Below are positions 50,041-58,971 of a stretch of 64,000 nucleotides of DNA, piece by piece; position 1 is the stretch's first letter; every line of letters starts with the position of its first letter. The position numbers and the translations under genes were made by a program. Under the pieces are notes generated by a model, which was given only the letters and a program-made list of their open reading frames with translations, did not search any database and had not been told where the DNA came from. The DNA is from Pseudomonas syringae KCTC 12500. Lineage in GTDB: Bacteria > Pseudomonadota > Gammaproteobacteria > Pseudomonadales > Pseudomonadaceae. The stretch spans positions 2,379,501-2,443,500 of the forward strand of contig NZ_AYTM02000002.1 of NCBI RefSeq assembly GCF_000507185.2. Direction: 5' to 3'.

Positions 50041-50056
50041 TTGAAATCTAGATGTG
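50041..50056 (+). other. Candidate left attachment-site repeat (island boundary)
   Basis: TTGAAATCTAGATGTG begins 3 bp after the tRNA CCA end and recurs exactly at 63244-63259; similarity continues imperfectly (TTGGAYAGTGGAC) on both sides. The two copies enclose 13.2 kb of accessory DNA. The repeat does not include the tRNA 3' end itself, so an att role is plausible but not proven. Confidence 0.5.
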
Positions 50057-50089
50057 CCTTGGATAGTGGACAGTCTACGAAGAACTCCG

Positions 50090-50112
50090 AAAGCCCGCCT
50101 TGTGCGGGCTTT
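50090..50112 (+). terminator. Terminator of tRNA-Arg
   Basis: AAAGCCCGC pairs with GCGGGCTTT across a CTTGT loop, followed by GTTGTTTC. It lies ~52 bp after the tRNA. Decayed copies of the same hairpin recur at ~61165 and ~63285 within the repeated segment. Confidence 0.7.
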
Positions 50113-50148
50113 GTTGTTTCTGGCTTTTAGTGCTGGATGAGGTCGTTA

Positions 50149-50996
50149 TGTGCGTTCCGCACGTCATCGGCGAGAAGATGTTGGCCCAGCAAATGGCCCA
50201 AGCGAACAAGGAATTGAAAGCGGGCATCGAGGTATGCATGCTCGCCCTACCCCAACCGATGCCAGCAAAGGCTTCGGTATGTTCGACGCCCTGAACGGTT
50301 CCCAAGATGCTGCAGCACTGGCACACCGCTCACCGCCTTTCTCACAGCGCTGCGTGAGCCCGACAAACGCCATGCTTGGTCCGCCATTCTGCGCCGCACG
50401 CTGGATTTATCGCCCAATCATTACCCGCGTCGGCCAGCGGACAAGCTCACCGCGCTGCCGCTTGCTTTGGCCTCGCCGCCGCAGCGGGTGAGCTGGCCAC
50501 CGCGATGGGGATAACAGGCTGGCCCGATGGCACCGCCACCACCGCTGCTCGGGTGTGCCTCAACGCATGGATGAACGAGCGTGGCGGCGTCGGTAACTTC
50601 GAGGGTGACGCAATCGTGTCGCGACTGCGCCAGGTCATTGAGCGCTTCGGCGAGAGCCGATTTACCCGCTGGGAATCGGCAGCGGCAAAGATCGACGAAC
50701 ACGGTCCGCGCACCATCGACCGGCTGGGCTTTCGCAAGACGATGGAACACGGTCTAGGCGACTCCCTGCACACCACCAACACCTACTACGTGCTGCCCGA
50801 GTCATGGCGCTCGGAGATCTTCCGGGGCATGAACATCAACGCGGTGAACAAGGAGCTGCTGCAGCACGGGGTCATCGAGCCGGGGAACGACGGAAAGGCA
50901 TCGAGCTTGGTCCGCCTGCCCGGCCTGGGCACGCAACGCTGCTACATCGTGAAGACGATTCCGGGATTGGTTGAAAGCGAGGCTCGGGCCGCCTGA
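50149..50996 (+). pseudogene. Decayed 3' part of a DUF927 (P4-alpha-like) helicase/primase
   Basis: Three pieces in two frames reconstruct the C-terminal region of a DUF927 protein: GEKMLAQQMAQANKELKAG (frame of 50149), then KGFGMFDALNGSQDAAALAH (shifted frame, from ~50265), then GLAAAAGELATAMGITGWPD and a long open tail to 50996 (original frame). At least two frameshifts and loss of the N-terminal ~two-thirds make it non-functional. DUF927 proteins are replication helicases of P4-like satellites and integrative elements. A partial second copy lies at 61135-61429. Confidence 0.7.
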
Positions 50997-51089
50997 GTGC
51001 GTGCCTACTTATCGAGGTAGCGCCGGCTGATTCCCGGCCTCGCCAGCCACACAACCAACTCCCAATCGAATTGAACAGAGACCAGACCC

Positions 51090-51980
51090 ATGAACGAGAT
51101 CCAAGAACTGAAAGACCGCCGCGATCAACTGCTGAAAGAGGCTGATCAGCTGCATACCCAGCTGCTGCCGTTTGAAGCCGCGCTGGAAAATGAGCAGTCC
51201 ATTGGGCCTGCCCAGGAACGCGAACTGCGCGATAAGTACAACGAGCTGAAAACGCGTTTCGATGCGCGCAAGCATGAAGCTGACCTGTTGGATCGGAAGA
51301 TCAATCGCCGCGAGACCCTCATCAACAGCCAGTCCCTGATGGCGGGTTACATCGATGCCATGAACACCTGGAAAGCCGATGAGCAGGAGCTGAATGAAAA
51401 ATGTCAGAGCCTCAGCATCCGTCTGGAACAGATCCAACAACAGGCGGTAGAGGACATGGCCAAAGCCCGGCAGGCGGAAACGGACGCTGCTACTGCGTAC
51501 GCACAGGCTGTCGCATGGGGCGACACCGAAGCCGAAAAGACCGCCAACGCCGATGCGCAAAAAGCAGCAAAAAACCTGGCAACCGCTGCCGAACATGATC
51601 GTCGGCAAGGCCTGATCATATCCGCGCTCAAGCAGGAGCTGGCGACCGTAGATCAATACATCGTCGAAGCACAGGAAAAGCACAAGGGCATCGAACGCGA
51701 CGCCCTGTGGCTCTCTCAGACGGTGCTTGAAGAGAAATGGAACGAGGCCTCTAGGGCATTGTTTGAAGTGGGGGGAAGGCTCTGGGCGAATTACAACCTG
51801 CTCGGACTTGATCAGGTGAGCCTGTTGAAACTGGCGGTTCCGCAGGAAGGCGAAACCGTCGGGAACTGGACGTGGCATGAATTATCCGACCGAGCGCGCA
51901 ACTACGGCGCGCAGGACCTGCTTCAACTCGACGACACCCCAGCACGTCAACAGGCTGAACAGACGAGCCACCTGGCCTAA
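51090..51980 (+). CDS. Coiled-coil protein of unknown function (mobile-element associated)
   Basis: A 296-aa protein that is almost entirely helical. Heptad-rich coiled coils cover ~1-75 and ~95-200, with Ala/Glu/Gln-rich stretches. There is no signal peptide, membrane segment or known catalytic motif. It is 93 bp after the DUF927 remnant in the same direction and co-directional with the two small genes that follow, so it is probably a surviving gene of the same integrated element. I do not recognise a family. Confidence 0.7.
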   Translation: MNEIQELKDRRDQLLKEADQLHTQLLPFEAALENEQSIGPAQERELRDKYNELKTRFDARKHEADLLDRKINRRETLINSQSLMAGYIDAMNTWKADEQELNEKCQSLSIRLEQIQQQAVEDMAKARQAETDAATAYAQAVAWGDTEAEKTANADAQKAAKNLATAAEHDRRQGLIISALKQELATVDQYIVEAQEKHKGIERDALWLSQTVLEEKWNEASRALFEVGGRLWANYNLLGLDQVSLLKLAVPQEGETVGNWTWHELSDRARNYGAQDLLQLDDTPARQQAEQTSHLA

Positions 51981-51990
51981 CGACAGAGTA

Positions 51991-52185
51991 ATGACAATGA
52001 CCAAGCGACCTCAGAACGCCGCGAGTTGGTCTGACACGATCAAAGCCCGGAAAGCTCATTTGGAGACCCTGTTGAAAACAATCAACGCGGCCCCGGCCAG
52101 AACTATTCAGATCCAGGCGCTGACCATCAAGGCAATCAAATCGGAACTGGCGCACATTGAAAGCCAGCTGACACGCCGGAAATAG
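51991..52185 (+). CDS. Small basic protein of unknown function
   Basis: A 64-aa basic, helical protein (MTMTKRPQNAASWSD...SQLTRRK), rich in Lys/Arg and Ala. It starts 10 bp after the coiled-coil gene stop; ATG 51997 is an alternative start. No motif is recognisable. The tight spacing suggests an operon with the genes on either side. Confidence 0.55.
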   Translation: MTMTKRPQNAASWSDTIKARKAHLETLLKTINAAPARTIQIQALTIKAIKSELAHIESQLTRRK

Positions 52186-52249
52186 GCTGAACTTGCGAAC
52201 GACGCATTCAACCTGAATAACTACACGCAATCAAAAAAAGGGAAAAATA

Positions 52250-52615
52250 ATGTCCAAACTTGCAGAGTACCGCCAGTTGGAAAAACACCTCGCCGAGCAG
52301 CTCCAGGCGCTGGAAACCATGAAGGGCGATGAGGGGTTCAAGAAAGAAATCGAGTTTGAAACGAAGCTGCGCAAGCTGCTTGAACAGTACGGCTTCAGCC
52401 TGCAGCACATCATCAAACTGCTGGACCCACCGACTCCGGTACGCCGCTCGGGCTCCGAAAAACCGACAGGCACACGCAAACCACGCGACCTGAAAGTTTA
52501 CAAAAACCCGAATACAGGTGAGGTGATCGAGACCAAAGGCGGGAATCATAAGGCTTTGAAAGCGTGGAAAGCAGAACACGGCGCAGACGTTGTCGAAGGT
52601 TGGCTGAAGACGTAA
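52250..52615 (+). CDS. MvaT-like (H-NS family) xenogeneic silencer
   Basis: A 121-aa protein with the MvaT layout: an N-terminal coiled-coil oligomerisation region (1-~60, MSKLAEYRQLEKHLAEQL) and a C-terminal AT-hook-like DNA-binding domain (~80-121, with KPRDLKVYKNPNTGEVIETK and LKAWKAEHG). Chromosomal MvaT/MvaU silence AT-rich foreign DNA; an island-borne copy could silence the AT-rich cargo next to it. The RBS AGGGAAAAATA precedes the ATG. A strong terminator follows at 52631. Confidence 0.85.
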   Translation: MSKLAEYRQLEKHLAEQLQALETMKGDEGFKKEIEFETKLRKLLEQYGFSLQHIIKLLDPPTPVRRSGSEKPTGTRKPRDLKVYKNPNTGEVIETKGGNHKALKAWKAEHGADVVEGWLKT

Positions 52616-52630
52616 AACTAGCTTCACCTG

Positions 52631-52656
52631 AAAAAGGGCCCAGTAGGGCCCTTTTT
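52631..52656 (+). terminator. Intrinsic terminator after the mvaT-like gene
   Basis: AAAAAGGGCCC pairs perfectly with GGGCCCTTTTT around an AGTA loop, 15 bp after the stop codon. It ends the operon that starts at 51090 and separates it from the AT-rich block. Confidence 0.9.
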
Positions 52657-52750
52657 ACTGCGGGCCTAAAGCCCACCAACTCACCAGAAAGCCTCAAGTC
52701 GCAGTTACAAACGACCTGCACAGTCGTTAATTTTTATAGCAAAACTGGAA

Positions 52751-52781
52751 GGCCGCTTTCGGCCAAAAGCGGACGTTCATC
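52751..52781. repeat. GCTTTCGGCCAAAAGC dispersed palindrome, copy 1
   Basis: GGCCGCTTTCGGCCAAAAGC followed by GGACGTTC. Related copies lie at 54674-54702, 57254-57280, 57291-57314 and 59524-59552. All five fall in intergenic DNA of the island, and none was seen in the core-genome part of the window. Confidence 0.6.
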
Positions 52782-52844
52782 ACCAGTCCCGCTATGCCAT
52801 CACTGTGCTTTCGGGTAAAAATGCAATACTGCCAGGAGGGCACC

Positions 52845-54503
52845 ATGACCATAGACACAGGCTTTCATCTAAAAAATTATAAAAGTTTCGGCCCAACCGG
52901 CGCTAGGCTCGCAAACATAAAACCAATCAACGTTATCGTTGGCCGAAACAACATTGGAAAATCTGCATTGCTGCACTCCTTGGATTTCTTGTGCAGCGAT
53001 CGCATCAATCACACCAACATTGCTTCATCAATAGAAATTACTCAGTCGTTAGATGACAAGTCACTAATGCAGGTTTTTCCACCAAACACTAGCAGAGGTG
53101 AACTGGGTGGCAACCACTGGGATGATCATGGAGTAAAATTTATTGGTGCTTCCTTCACATGGAAAGAAATATACGAAAATTTAATTGAATTCATTGGAAC
53201 CGACGCAAGTGCTTCGCAAATTGAAAAAGAATATATTTCCCGGATACATCCGACCTCTGCGCTACGCTCCTTTATACATGTAAAGCTCGACGCAGACAGA
53301 GATGTAACCCCTGAAAGCATAGACGAGAGCATGTTACTATCCAGTGGGGGTATAGGTGCAACACGGATAATTCACAAATACCTACAGCACGTGGGGTTTG
53401 ATAGATCTGTAATTCAGACAACTTTGCTCGCAGCTCTTAATCAAATCTTCTCTCCCGATATTGAATTCAATGAAATAGCTACTCGCTTCCATTCGGAGTC
53501 AAATCAGTGGGAGATATTTTTAGGTGAGGCGAGCAAAGGACCTATCGCTTTATCAGCATCAGGAAGCGGCCTAAAAACGGTAATACTTACTTTACTCAAT
53601 CTATTGGTACGTCCAGATTTTGAACAAAAGCCAGTCAATAGTTATATATTCTCGCTAGAAGAACTTGAAAATAACTTACATCCCGCACTACAGAGAAATT
53701 TATTCGCTTATTTGGAATCGTTCGCACTTACAAACAAGTGCCATATTTTTATTACAACACATTCCAATGTGGCTATCGACATTTTTGGACATTCTGAGCA
53801 TTCGCAGATTCTACATATTATGCGGGGCGAAGACGGAATTACAGGTAACACTTATACCGGAGACGCCGTAGGTCACGGAGTCTTGGATGATCTCGGGGTG
53901 CGAGCAAGCGATCTATTACAAGCAAATGGATTAATTTGGGTGGAGGGTCCCTCTGATCGTGTATTTCTAAAAAAATGGATTGATTTATGGAGTAACGATG
54001 AGCTTAGCGAAGGGCGGCACTATCAGTTTGTATTTTATGGAGGCAGCGTACTTGCGAACATAGATGCACGCTTGCCAGGTAATGACACTAGAGAAGCGAT
54101 TACTGCATTTAAAATCAACCGAAACTTTGCTTTTGTTTGTGATAGTGATCGTAGAAATTCAAGCGGGTCTTTAAAGCCTCGTGTTGCCCAGCTTATTAAA
54201 GAGGTGGCCGAAACGAGCGCAATGGTGTGGGTTACTCGATGCAAGGAAATTGAAAACTATATACCTAAGGAGGCCTTCGAGTCCGCCCATGGTAAAACCA
54301 AGCTTGCACAAATTGGTGAATATGAAGCGATCCTTGACTATCTTCAAAAAAACAAAATATCGAGCGCGAAAGAATACACCAACAAGCATAGCAAGGCCTT
54401 TGCCTATGCAGCGCACCTGACCAAAGACAACCTGTCGTTTCGCCCGGAGCTGGAAGAGCAAGTCACTGCACTTGTAAAAAAAATACGTACATGGAATAGC
54501 TGA
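52845..54503 (+). CDS. OLD-family ATP-dependent endonuclease (AAA ATPase plus TOPRIM)
   Basis: A 552-aa protein. The N-terminal ABC/SMC-type ATPase has Walker A GRNNIGKSALL (~31-41), a Walker B/Glu segment FSLEELENNLHP and the TTHS switch histidine. A C-terminal TOPRIM nuclease has the acidic residue in WVEGPSDR, the DSD motif in FVCDSDRR and a later E in CKEIENY. It therefore resembles OLD proteins and the GajA subunit of Gabija, but no UvrD-like GajB is adjacent, so it is a solo (class 1-like) OLD. The ATG at 52845 has an AGGAGGG site. The gene is AT-rich relative to its neighbours, implying transfer. An anti-phage role is likely but inferred. Confidence 0.85.
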   Translation: MTIDTGFHLKNYKSFGPTGARLANIKPINVIVGRNNIGKSALLHSLDFLCSDRINHTNIASSIEITQSLDDKSLMQVFPPNTSRGELGGNHWDDHGVKFIGASFTWKEIYENLIEFIGTDASASQIEKEYISRIHPTSALRSFIHVKLDADRDVTPESIDESMLLSSGGIGATRIIHKYLQHVGFDRSVIQTTLLAALNQIFSPDIEFNEIATRFHSESNQWEIFLGEASKGPIALSASGSGLKTVILTLLNLLVRPDFEQKPVNSYIFSLEELENNLHPALQRNLFAYLESFALTNKCHIFITTHSNVAIDIFGHSEHSQILHIMRGEDGITGNTYTGDAVGHGVLDDLGVRASDLLQANGLIWVEGPSDRVFLKKWIDLWSNDELSEGRHYQFVFYGGSVLANIDARLPGNDTREAITAFKINRNFAFVCDSDRRNSSGSLKPRVAQLIKEVAETSAMVWVTRCKEIENYIPKEAFESAHGKTKLAQIGEYEAILDYLQKNKISSAKEYTNKHSKAFAYAAHLTKDNLSFRPELEEQVTALVKKIRTWNS

Positions 54504-54554
54504 CGGAGCATGGTCAATGAATAGTTTCCCAAACTGATAACGAGGGTTTAAACG

Positions 54555-54650
54555 ATGTCGTCTCCCGCCGAAATGGAAGCTGCCGAGATCAAGATACTTC
54601 TATCTGGAGTAGCGAGGTATGGCAGCGTTTCTATCAATGCTCAGCACTAA
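54555..54650 (+). CDS. Possible 31-aa small ORF or gene remnant
   Basis: ATG at 54555 with GAGGG 9 bp upstream; the frame reads MSSPAEMEAAEIKILLSG then stops. It could be the 5' stub of a deleted gene or a real short peptide. It lies between the OLD gene and the convergent DUF6602 gene. Confidence 0.25.
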   Translation: MSSPAEMEAAEIKILLSGVARYGSVSINAQH

Positions 54651-54673
54651 GCGCTATCTACTCTGATGTCGAC

Positions 54674-54702
54674 AGGCAGCTTTTGGCCGAAAGCTGCCGT
54701 GC
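54674..54702. repeat. GCTTTTGGCCGAAAGC dispersed palindrome, copy 2
   Basis: GGCAGCTTTTGGCCGAAAGC then TGCC, a near-perfect palindrome of the same family as 52751-52781. It lies 3' of the DUF6602 gene and may serve as its transcription end. Confidence 0.6.
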
Positions 54703-54734
54703 GTGACTTTTACCGACCAGTAGCAGGCGCTTGC

Positions 54735-56057
54735 TTATTCGCCCATAAAGTTAATTGACATATAGTGAGGCTCAATTTCGTTTTCGGCACACCACAAATC
54801 AAAACGCTCAATCTCCGATCCGACGTACCCTGTCTCATCGTCATTGGTGATCACGTACGTTTGTGGATGTATTGGCCTGATGTATCCATCATCACGCATA
54901 AACTGTCGAGTAATTACTAAAGCCTCAGCCACTTGTTCAATGGTCACTCCATGATTTCGGTTTAGATATTCACTCATGCCGTCATCCAAGGGAAGATATC
55001 CTCCTTGCATCGCCATTATATTTATTGCAGATATTTCAGCCTTACCTATCTTCGAAGGCGACCAAAAATTATTATCGCCTCGCACCATATGTTTCTCCTT
55101 GAATTCTTCTGTTCTATAAGCCCAACCTGCTGCGTCACCGATTTCCTTTGCCTCTGCAATTAATAGAGGCTGAACACTATCCATATGCAGTCCATCATCC
55201 CAAGGCATTTTGGCGTTAAAGTACTCGCCAATTTTTGACCAGATCAATTCTAAAATCAATTTTGCCGAGTTGTGTCTGGTAGAAAATACCGAGACCCATT
55301 CATTTTTATTCTGTATGACTAAAAAAGGATTGCCGCAACCTTTTACGAGACAAAAATTATTCGATGTGACAAGTGTGGGGATGCTTGGTATACCCCAGCC
55401 GCCTCCGCTTTTCCAAGCTTCTTCAAGAATATCTGAAAATGCAGTTCGAAGACCGTTCTCGGTTTTATATCCTTCGTAACCATGAATTATCGAAATAGGC
55501 GACAATGACTCTTGAACAAGTGCATAAAACAATATGCCATCGGCTTTTGATAAGTGGTGCATATCAAGATATTCATCAGGCCCCACTTTGCCAGTCAATT
55601 GAGAGAAACGTCGACGCGCATTGGTAATATCTGGCTTGTATCCTTCGTTAATCAATCGATCCTCGAAGTTATCGGCAAATTTTCTTCTGATTTTGGCCAA
55701 ATGCTGCATAGCGTCAACGTAATCAGCCTTCCGCAGATTTTTCTTGACTTCAAAGATACAAAGAACACTATTTATGTCATATTTTTGCTGCTGCGTAAGT
55801 CCATATCTTTCCCCCTCACCATGAACCAACATACAATCGATTTGCTCAGCCAGCATTTCACCTCCAATTGAGATAAAACCTGATACAACACGCAAATCTA
55901 AGTGCTTGGGAATGGCGAAATCTTGATATAAACCTTGCTTCGTGATCTCTTCATAGGCAGTACCGAGAGTTGGCATGTGAGGCATATCAAATCCATCGAG
56001 CTTTCTTTTCTCGACTTCAATGAATTCTTCAAGAAGCTCCGATGCTTTGCGAATCAT
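54735..56057 (-). CDS. DUF6602-type protein, PD-(D/E)xK nuclease-like
   Basis: A 440-aa protein. Near the N-terminus, Glu37, Asp74 in EQIDCMLV and Glu103/Lys105 in CIFEVKK have the order and strand context of a PD-(D/E)xK nuclease core. The remaining ~300 residues carry no motif I recognise. The domain name is from memory. The start ATG 56057 has a GGAGG site 5-6 bp upstream. AT-rich like its neighbours; it is convergent with the OLD gene. It may be a DNA-targeting defence or restriction-like effector; that is inference. Confidence 0.65.
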   Translation of the reverse strand: MIRKASELLEEFIEVEKRKLDGFDMPHMPTLGTAYEEITKQGLYQDFAIPKHLDLRVVSGFISIGGEMLAEQIDCMLVHGEGERYGLTQQQKYDINSVLCIFEVKKNLRKADYVDAMQHLAKIRRKFADNFEDRLINEGYKPDITNARRRFSQLTGKVGPDEYLDMHHLSKADGILFYALVQESLSPISIIHGYEGYKTENGLRTAFSDILEEAWKSGGGWGIPSIPTLVTSNNFCLVKGCGNPFLVIQNKNEWVSVFSTRHNSAKLILELIWSKIGEYFNAKMPWDDGLHMDSVQPLLIAEAKEIGDAAGWAYRTEEFKEKHMVRGDNNFWSPSKIGKAEISAINIMAMQGGYLPLDDGMSEYLNRNHGVTIEQVAEALVITRQFMRDDGYIRPIHPQTYVITNDDETGYVGSEIERFDLWCAENEIEPHYMSINFMGE

Positions 56058-56268
56058 ATAACCTCCATTGGCAACCCTTTATTCTATAGGCCGTGAAACA
56101 GTTTTATCATCGTCGTTCACACATATCGCTCGTGACCAATTAAAGCCCGATATGACCGGCATTGAGCGGCCAAGCAGGGTACCAAAGAATTCCCCCTCCG
56201 CTTGGTAGTATCAGATCACCTCCGCTCTCGCAGTTTATCTGTGCAAGGAATTGCATATTATTATTTTT

Positions 56269-57117
56269 TTATAGCGAACGCATCACTTCTCGCACTAGCT
56301 TTTCAAACTCCTCCACTGAGGAGGCCTTGGCATTCAGGGGCCGAATACGAATGAGCTTAGTGTTTGCTGCGCGGAAGATGTAGTCTTTTAGTTGATCATT
56401 GGCCTGGGCCTGAGCCCCATCATGGAAAATACTATCAAGCTCTATGAAGTATTTCGGTTCATATCCACTGCCAACATCAAACACCACGCTATCGATAATA
56501 GCTTGGAAAAAGTATGCCCTAGCCTTTTCGGACAGTTGACTTTTTATGGACTGATAATCCAATACACAGCTTAATGCAACATTAGGATATGGATGATAGG
56601 TAGGAAAAACCCGACGCACTGCCTCATAGAAGTTTTCTTCCTGCTTAGACTTAAATAGACGAATAGTTTTGGACTTGCCGGCCACCACTTCTGTTGAGCG
56701 GATTGTCAGGTTCTCACGCAGGCTGGCGGCAACCGTTTCTGGCTTTGTCTGCAAAAAAGACTGAATGATCTGCTTGGCTAAGGGACGGTGTTGATGCGTC
56801 TGAGCATAGTTGAGTAGCGCAGAGTGCTTAGTTTCCTGCATTAGCTTCAAACGCTCATCCACAAAACGATCCACAAAGGTCTGGCTGAAGCCGTGCTGAC
56901 CTAGTTCGATAATCAAGTTAGTGAACTCAAATTGTTTTGCGCGCGCAGCAGGTGGTAAAGGCTCTGCAAAGGTGAAAAACTCAGCCTCAAAGAACGTAGT
57001 AACCTGAGATAAAAAAGGGTCCTGCGTCCTCGCCTTCTTGTTCTTGTAGAGGATTTTACCTATCGCTTCCCAGTCTTTTTGGGCCAGCAATTTGTACAGT
57101 TGTTCTCTATCATCCAT
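56269..57117 (-). CDS. DUF2726-domain protein (restriction-endonuclease-like fold)
   Basis: A 282-aa protein. Residues 1-~150 are helical and unassigned. Residues ~155-275 match the DUF2726 layout: ENFYEAVRRVFP, then SVVFDVGSGYEPKYFIELD (Asp and Glu of the nuclease-like core), then HDGAQAQ and the closing LIRIRP strand. DUF2726 belongs to the PD-(D/E)xK/very-short-patch-repair-like superfamily. The start at 57117 has GGAG upstream. It lies 211 bp upstream of the DUF6602 gene in the same direction and could be read with it. Confidence 0.65.
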   Translation of the reverse strand: MDDREQLYKLLAQKDWEAIGKILYKNKKARTQDPFLSQVTTFFEAEFFTFAEPLPPAARAKQFEFTNLIIELGQHGFSQTFVDRFVDERLKLMQETKHSALLNYAQTHQHRPLAKQIIQSFLQTKPETVAASLRENLTIRSTEVVAGKSKTIRLFKSKQEENFYEAVRRVFPTYHPYPNVALSCVLDYQSIKSQLSEKARAYFFQAIIDSVVFDVGSGYEPKYFIELDSIFHDGAQAQANDQLKDYIFRAANTKLIRIRPLNAKASSVEEFEKLVREVMRSL

Positions 57118-57253
57118 GTGCGCGCTCCAGACTCAATCCTAATCGTGTGCCTAAGATAGGCCCGTAGTGGGCCGGTTACAAACGCCCCATCGAGTAGAGT
57201 TGTGGCAAGTCTCTTGCGCGACGAATGGGTTTAGCACTGACTTTCCTCGTTCA

Positions 57254-57314
57254 GACAGCCGCTTCTGGCCGAAAGCCCCCTTTTGCGAATGGCAGCTTTT
57301 GGCCGTTTGCTGTC
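57254..57314. repeat. Two adjacent GCTTTTGGCCG palindromes, copies 3 and 4
   Basis: CAGCCGCTTCTGGCCGAAAG at 57256 and GGCAGCTTTTGGCCGTTTGC at 57291 are degenerate members of the same repeat. They sit in a 426-bp stretch (57118-57543) without a gene, between the DUF2726 promoter side and the 3' end of the Panacea pair. Confidence 0.55.
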
Positions 57315-57491
57315 CTTCGCACCAACCCAATAGGCCCTAGGAAAGGACCACCTTTTCGGGTACTACTAAGTGATAGAGATCCGTTCGATATCAGAAATCA
57401 AACTCGAGAGCAACCTTGTTACGTGGTGTGTTCATAGGTGCCACGATCTGCGGTATGCTTGAAGCCTTTATTACGTGGCGCAACCGCTACT

Positions 57492-57527
57492 GCCACCAAC
57501 TATGCCACCAACTATGCCATCAATTGA
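57492..57527 (+). repeat. Short 12-bp tandem repeat
   Basis: GCCACCAACTAT occurs twice in tandem, followed by a degenerate third copy GCCATCAATTGA. It lies just 3' of the 142-aa gene. No function is evident. Confidence 0.6.
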
Positions 57528-57543
57528 GGCCCCCGAGAATTTC

Positions 57544-57972
57544 TCACACTGCTGATGAAATTGAGGCTGCAAGGTTGACGATCTCAAAGGTCGAATTGTC
57601 GCGAATCACGGTGGTCACCGCTCCCTTCTTCTTTCCCCGGATCAATGCATGTGAAGGGTTCGGAGTGAATGCATTCCCTGGCTGAGCGGGAAGAGGGTCA
57701 TGTAAAATATCTTGCTTCCAATCAGGAACTATCTGTGCCGTTCTCTTGGGGTTTGTTGGATTTCGAATACCATCACATATGGATATCGATACAATCATGT
57801 TTCGACCGTTGGTGACATGCGGCGATAATTCTGGATTAGGCTGAATTTTCTGCCAGTCGCAGGACATGTTAATATCGTTGAAAATTGAGATAGGCAGTTC
57901 AGTTTGTCCAATTGGAAAAACCTTTGGGTCCGCGTATCGGTATAAGACCTCGCCGTCTAATATATTACTCAT
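57544..57972 (-). CDS. Unknown 142-aa protein coupled to a Panacea antitoxin (candidate toxin)
   Basis: The ATG at 57972 overlaps the stop of the Panacea gene as ATGA (57969-57972), a sign of coupled translation. The N-terminus DGEVLYRYADPKVFPIG and INMSCDW, then PSHALIRGKKKG, look like a compact soluble domain; I recognise no catalytic motif. By position it is the best candidate for the toxin of a Panacea toxin-antitoxin pair, but the antitoxin gene coming first and the protein's novelty make this inference. Confidence 0.65.
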   Translation of the reverse strand: MSNILDGEVLYRYADPKVFPIGQTELPISIFNDINMSCDWQKIQPNPELSPHVTNGRNMIVSISICDGIRNPTNPKRTAQIVPDWKQDILHDPLPAQPGNAFTPNPSHALIRGKKKGAVTTVIRDNSTFEIVNLAASISSAV

Positions 57973-58814
57973 GCCAGAATCTTCCCATAAACTTCTGCAA
58001 AGTTTTCTTCAAATACTCCCAAGGCTACTTCAACTTCCTCGAAGTTGCCGTCATTCTCGAATTCAATATCAACAACTTCTGAGTTGTGCAAGTTTATATA
58101 TGTTGATTTATAAGATTTAAATTCAAGGCTGATGCCTCCACTAGGAATAGGACCCATGATTAATTTCGGATAGATGGGCTTAGCGTGATTGCTGAACAGC
58201 CTTCTTTCCAGACCTGCTAAAAATCCTACTGCGACTTCGCTAGTCCGCTCTGTCGGAGCTGCAGCCTCTCCCGAGATCCATGCATTCCCAATTAGTGGCA
58301 ATTTTTTCAGATACTCTAGGCGAGAATCGATAAGGCTATGGAACTGTAGCTTCCCTTCGGCTACAGCCTTATATTCTTCAAACGAAGTGAAGTTTTCAAA
58401 GTATGTCTTTAAATTTTCCTTAGGCAAACAAATGTTTTGGTTCGGTATATATTTTTCAGACCATGGCGTGTCTGCGTGAGAGTACTCAATAAGCTTTCTG
58501 GGACCCACGGTGCAAAATGAAATCGTCAAGCCTAATATAAAGGCCGTCATTTTTTCGCTGATGGGCTTGAGCGTTTCCTTGTTGGGCCTATCAATGTCGT
58601 GATAGCCAAAGTGTTTGTATTTATGGAATATACTGTAGTTGACTGGTCCATACTTCCACGCTTGAAAATCTTCTTGAAATAAGGCCTCTCCCGACTGCGC
58701 TAGGTAAAAGCCCTGAGCGAGGTAGAGTAATTTTTGCAGTTCACGGTTCGTCAAACCGTAAGGGGAAGGGGTATTAGCCAGGATGTGGTCGGCGATTTCA
58801 AAAATGGTGGGCAT
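57969..58814 (-). CDS. Panacea (SocA-like) domain antitoxin
   Basis: A 281-aa protein. Residues ~1-150 match the Panacea/SocA domain: YGLTNRELQKLLYLAQGFYL, then EDFQAWKYGPVNYSIFHKYK, the two hallmark segments. The C-terminal ~110 residues are an extra domain, probably beta-rich and acidic. Panacea domains act as antitoxins or chaperones for diverse toxins. I chose the ATG at 58814 (AGGA at -10) over 58844, because the protein then begins MPTIFEIADHILAN. It is AT-rich. The next gene overlaps it by 4 bp. Confidence 0.8.
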   Translation of the reverse strand: MPTIFEIADHILANTPSPYGLTNRELQKLLYLAQGFYLAQSGEALFQEDFQAWKYGPVNYSIFHKYKHFGYHDIDRPNKETLKPISEKMTAFILGLTISFCTVGPRKLIEYSHADTPWSEKYIPNQNICLPKENLKTYFENFTSFEEYKAVAEGKLQFHSLIDSRLEYLKKLPLIGNAWISGEAAAPTERTSEVAVGFLAGLERRLFSNHAKPIYPKLIMGPIPSGGISLEFKSYKSTYINLHNSEVVDIEFENDGNFEEVEVALGVFEENFAEVYGKILA

Positions 58815-58971
58815 ATTATCCTGTTGGCGCGCATTTCGGTCCATGGTTGGTCATAGCATCCTGTGTAAGCCTTGGCTACCTGTCAAGTACAGTATTTCGA
58901 CTCAATTGAAAATCTCGAGCTCTACACTTCCTCTGTTCCCATAACGGGACATTCGTTAAATGCCTCCCCAC

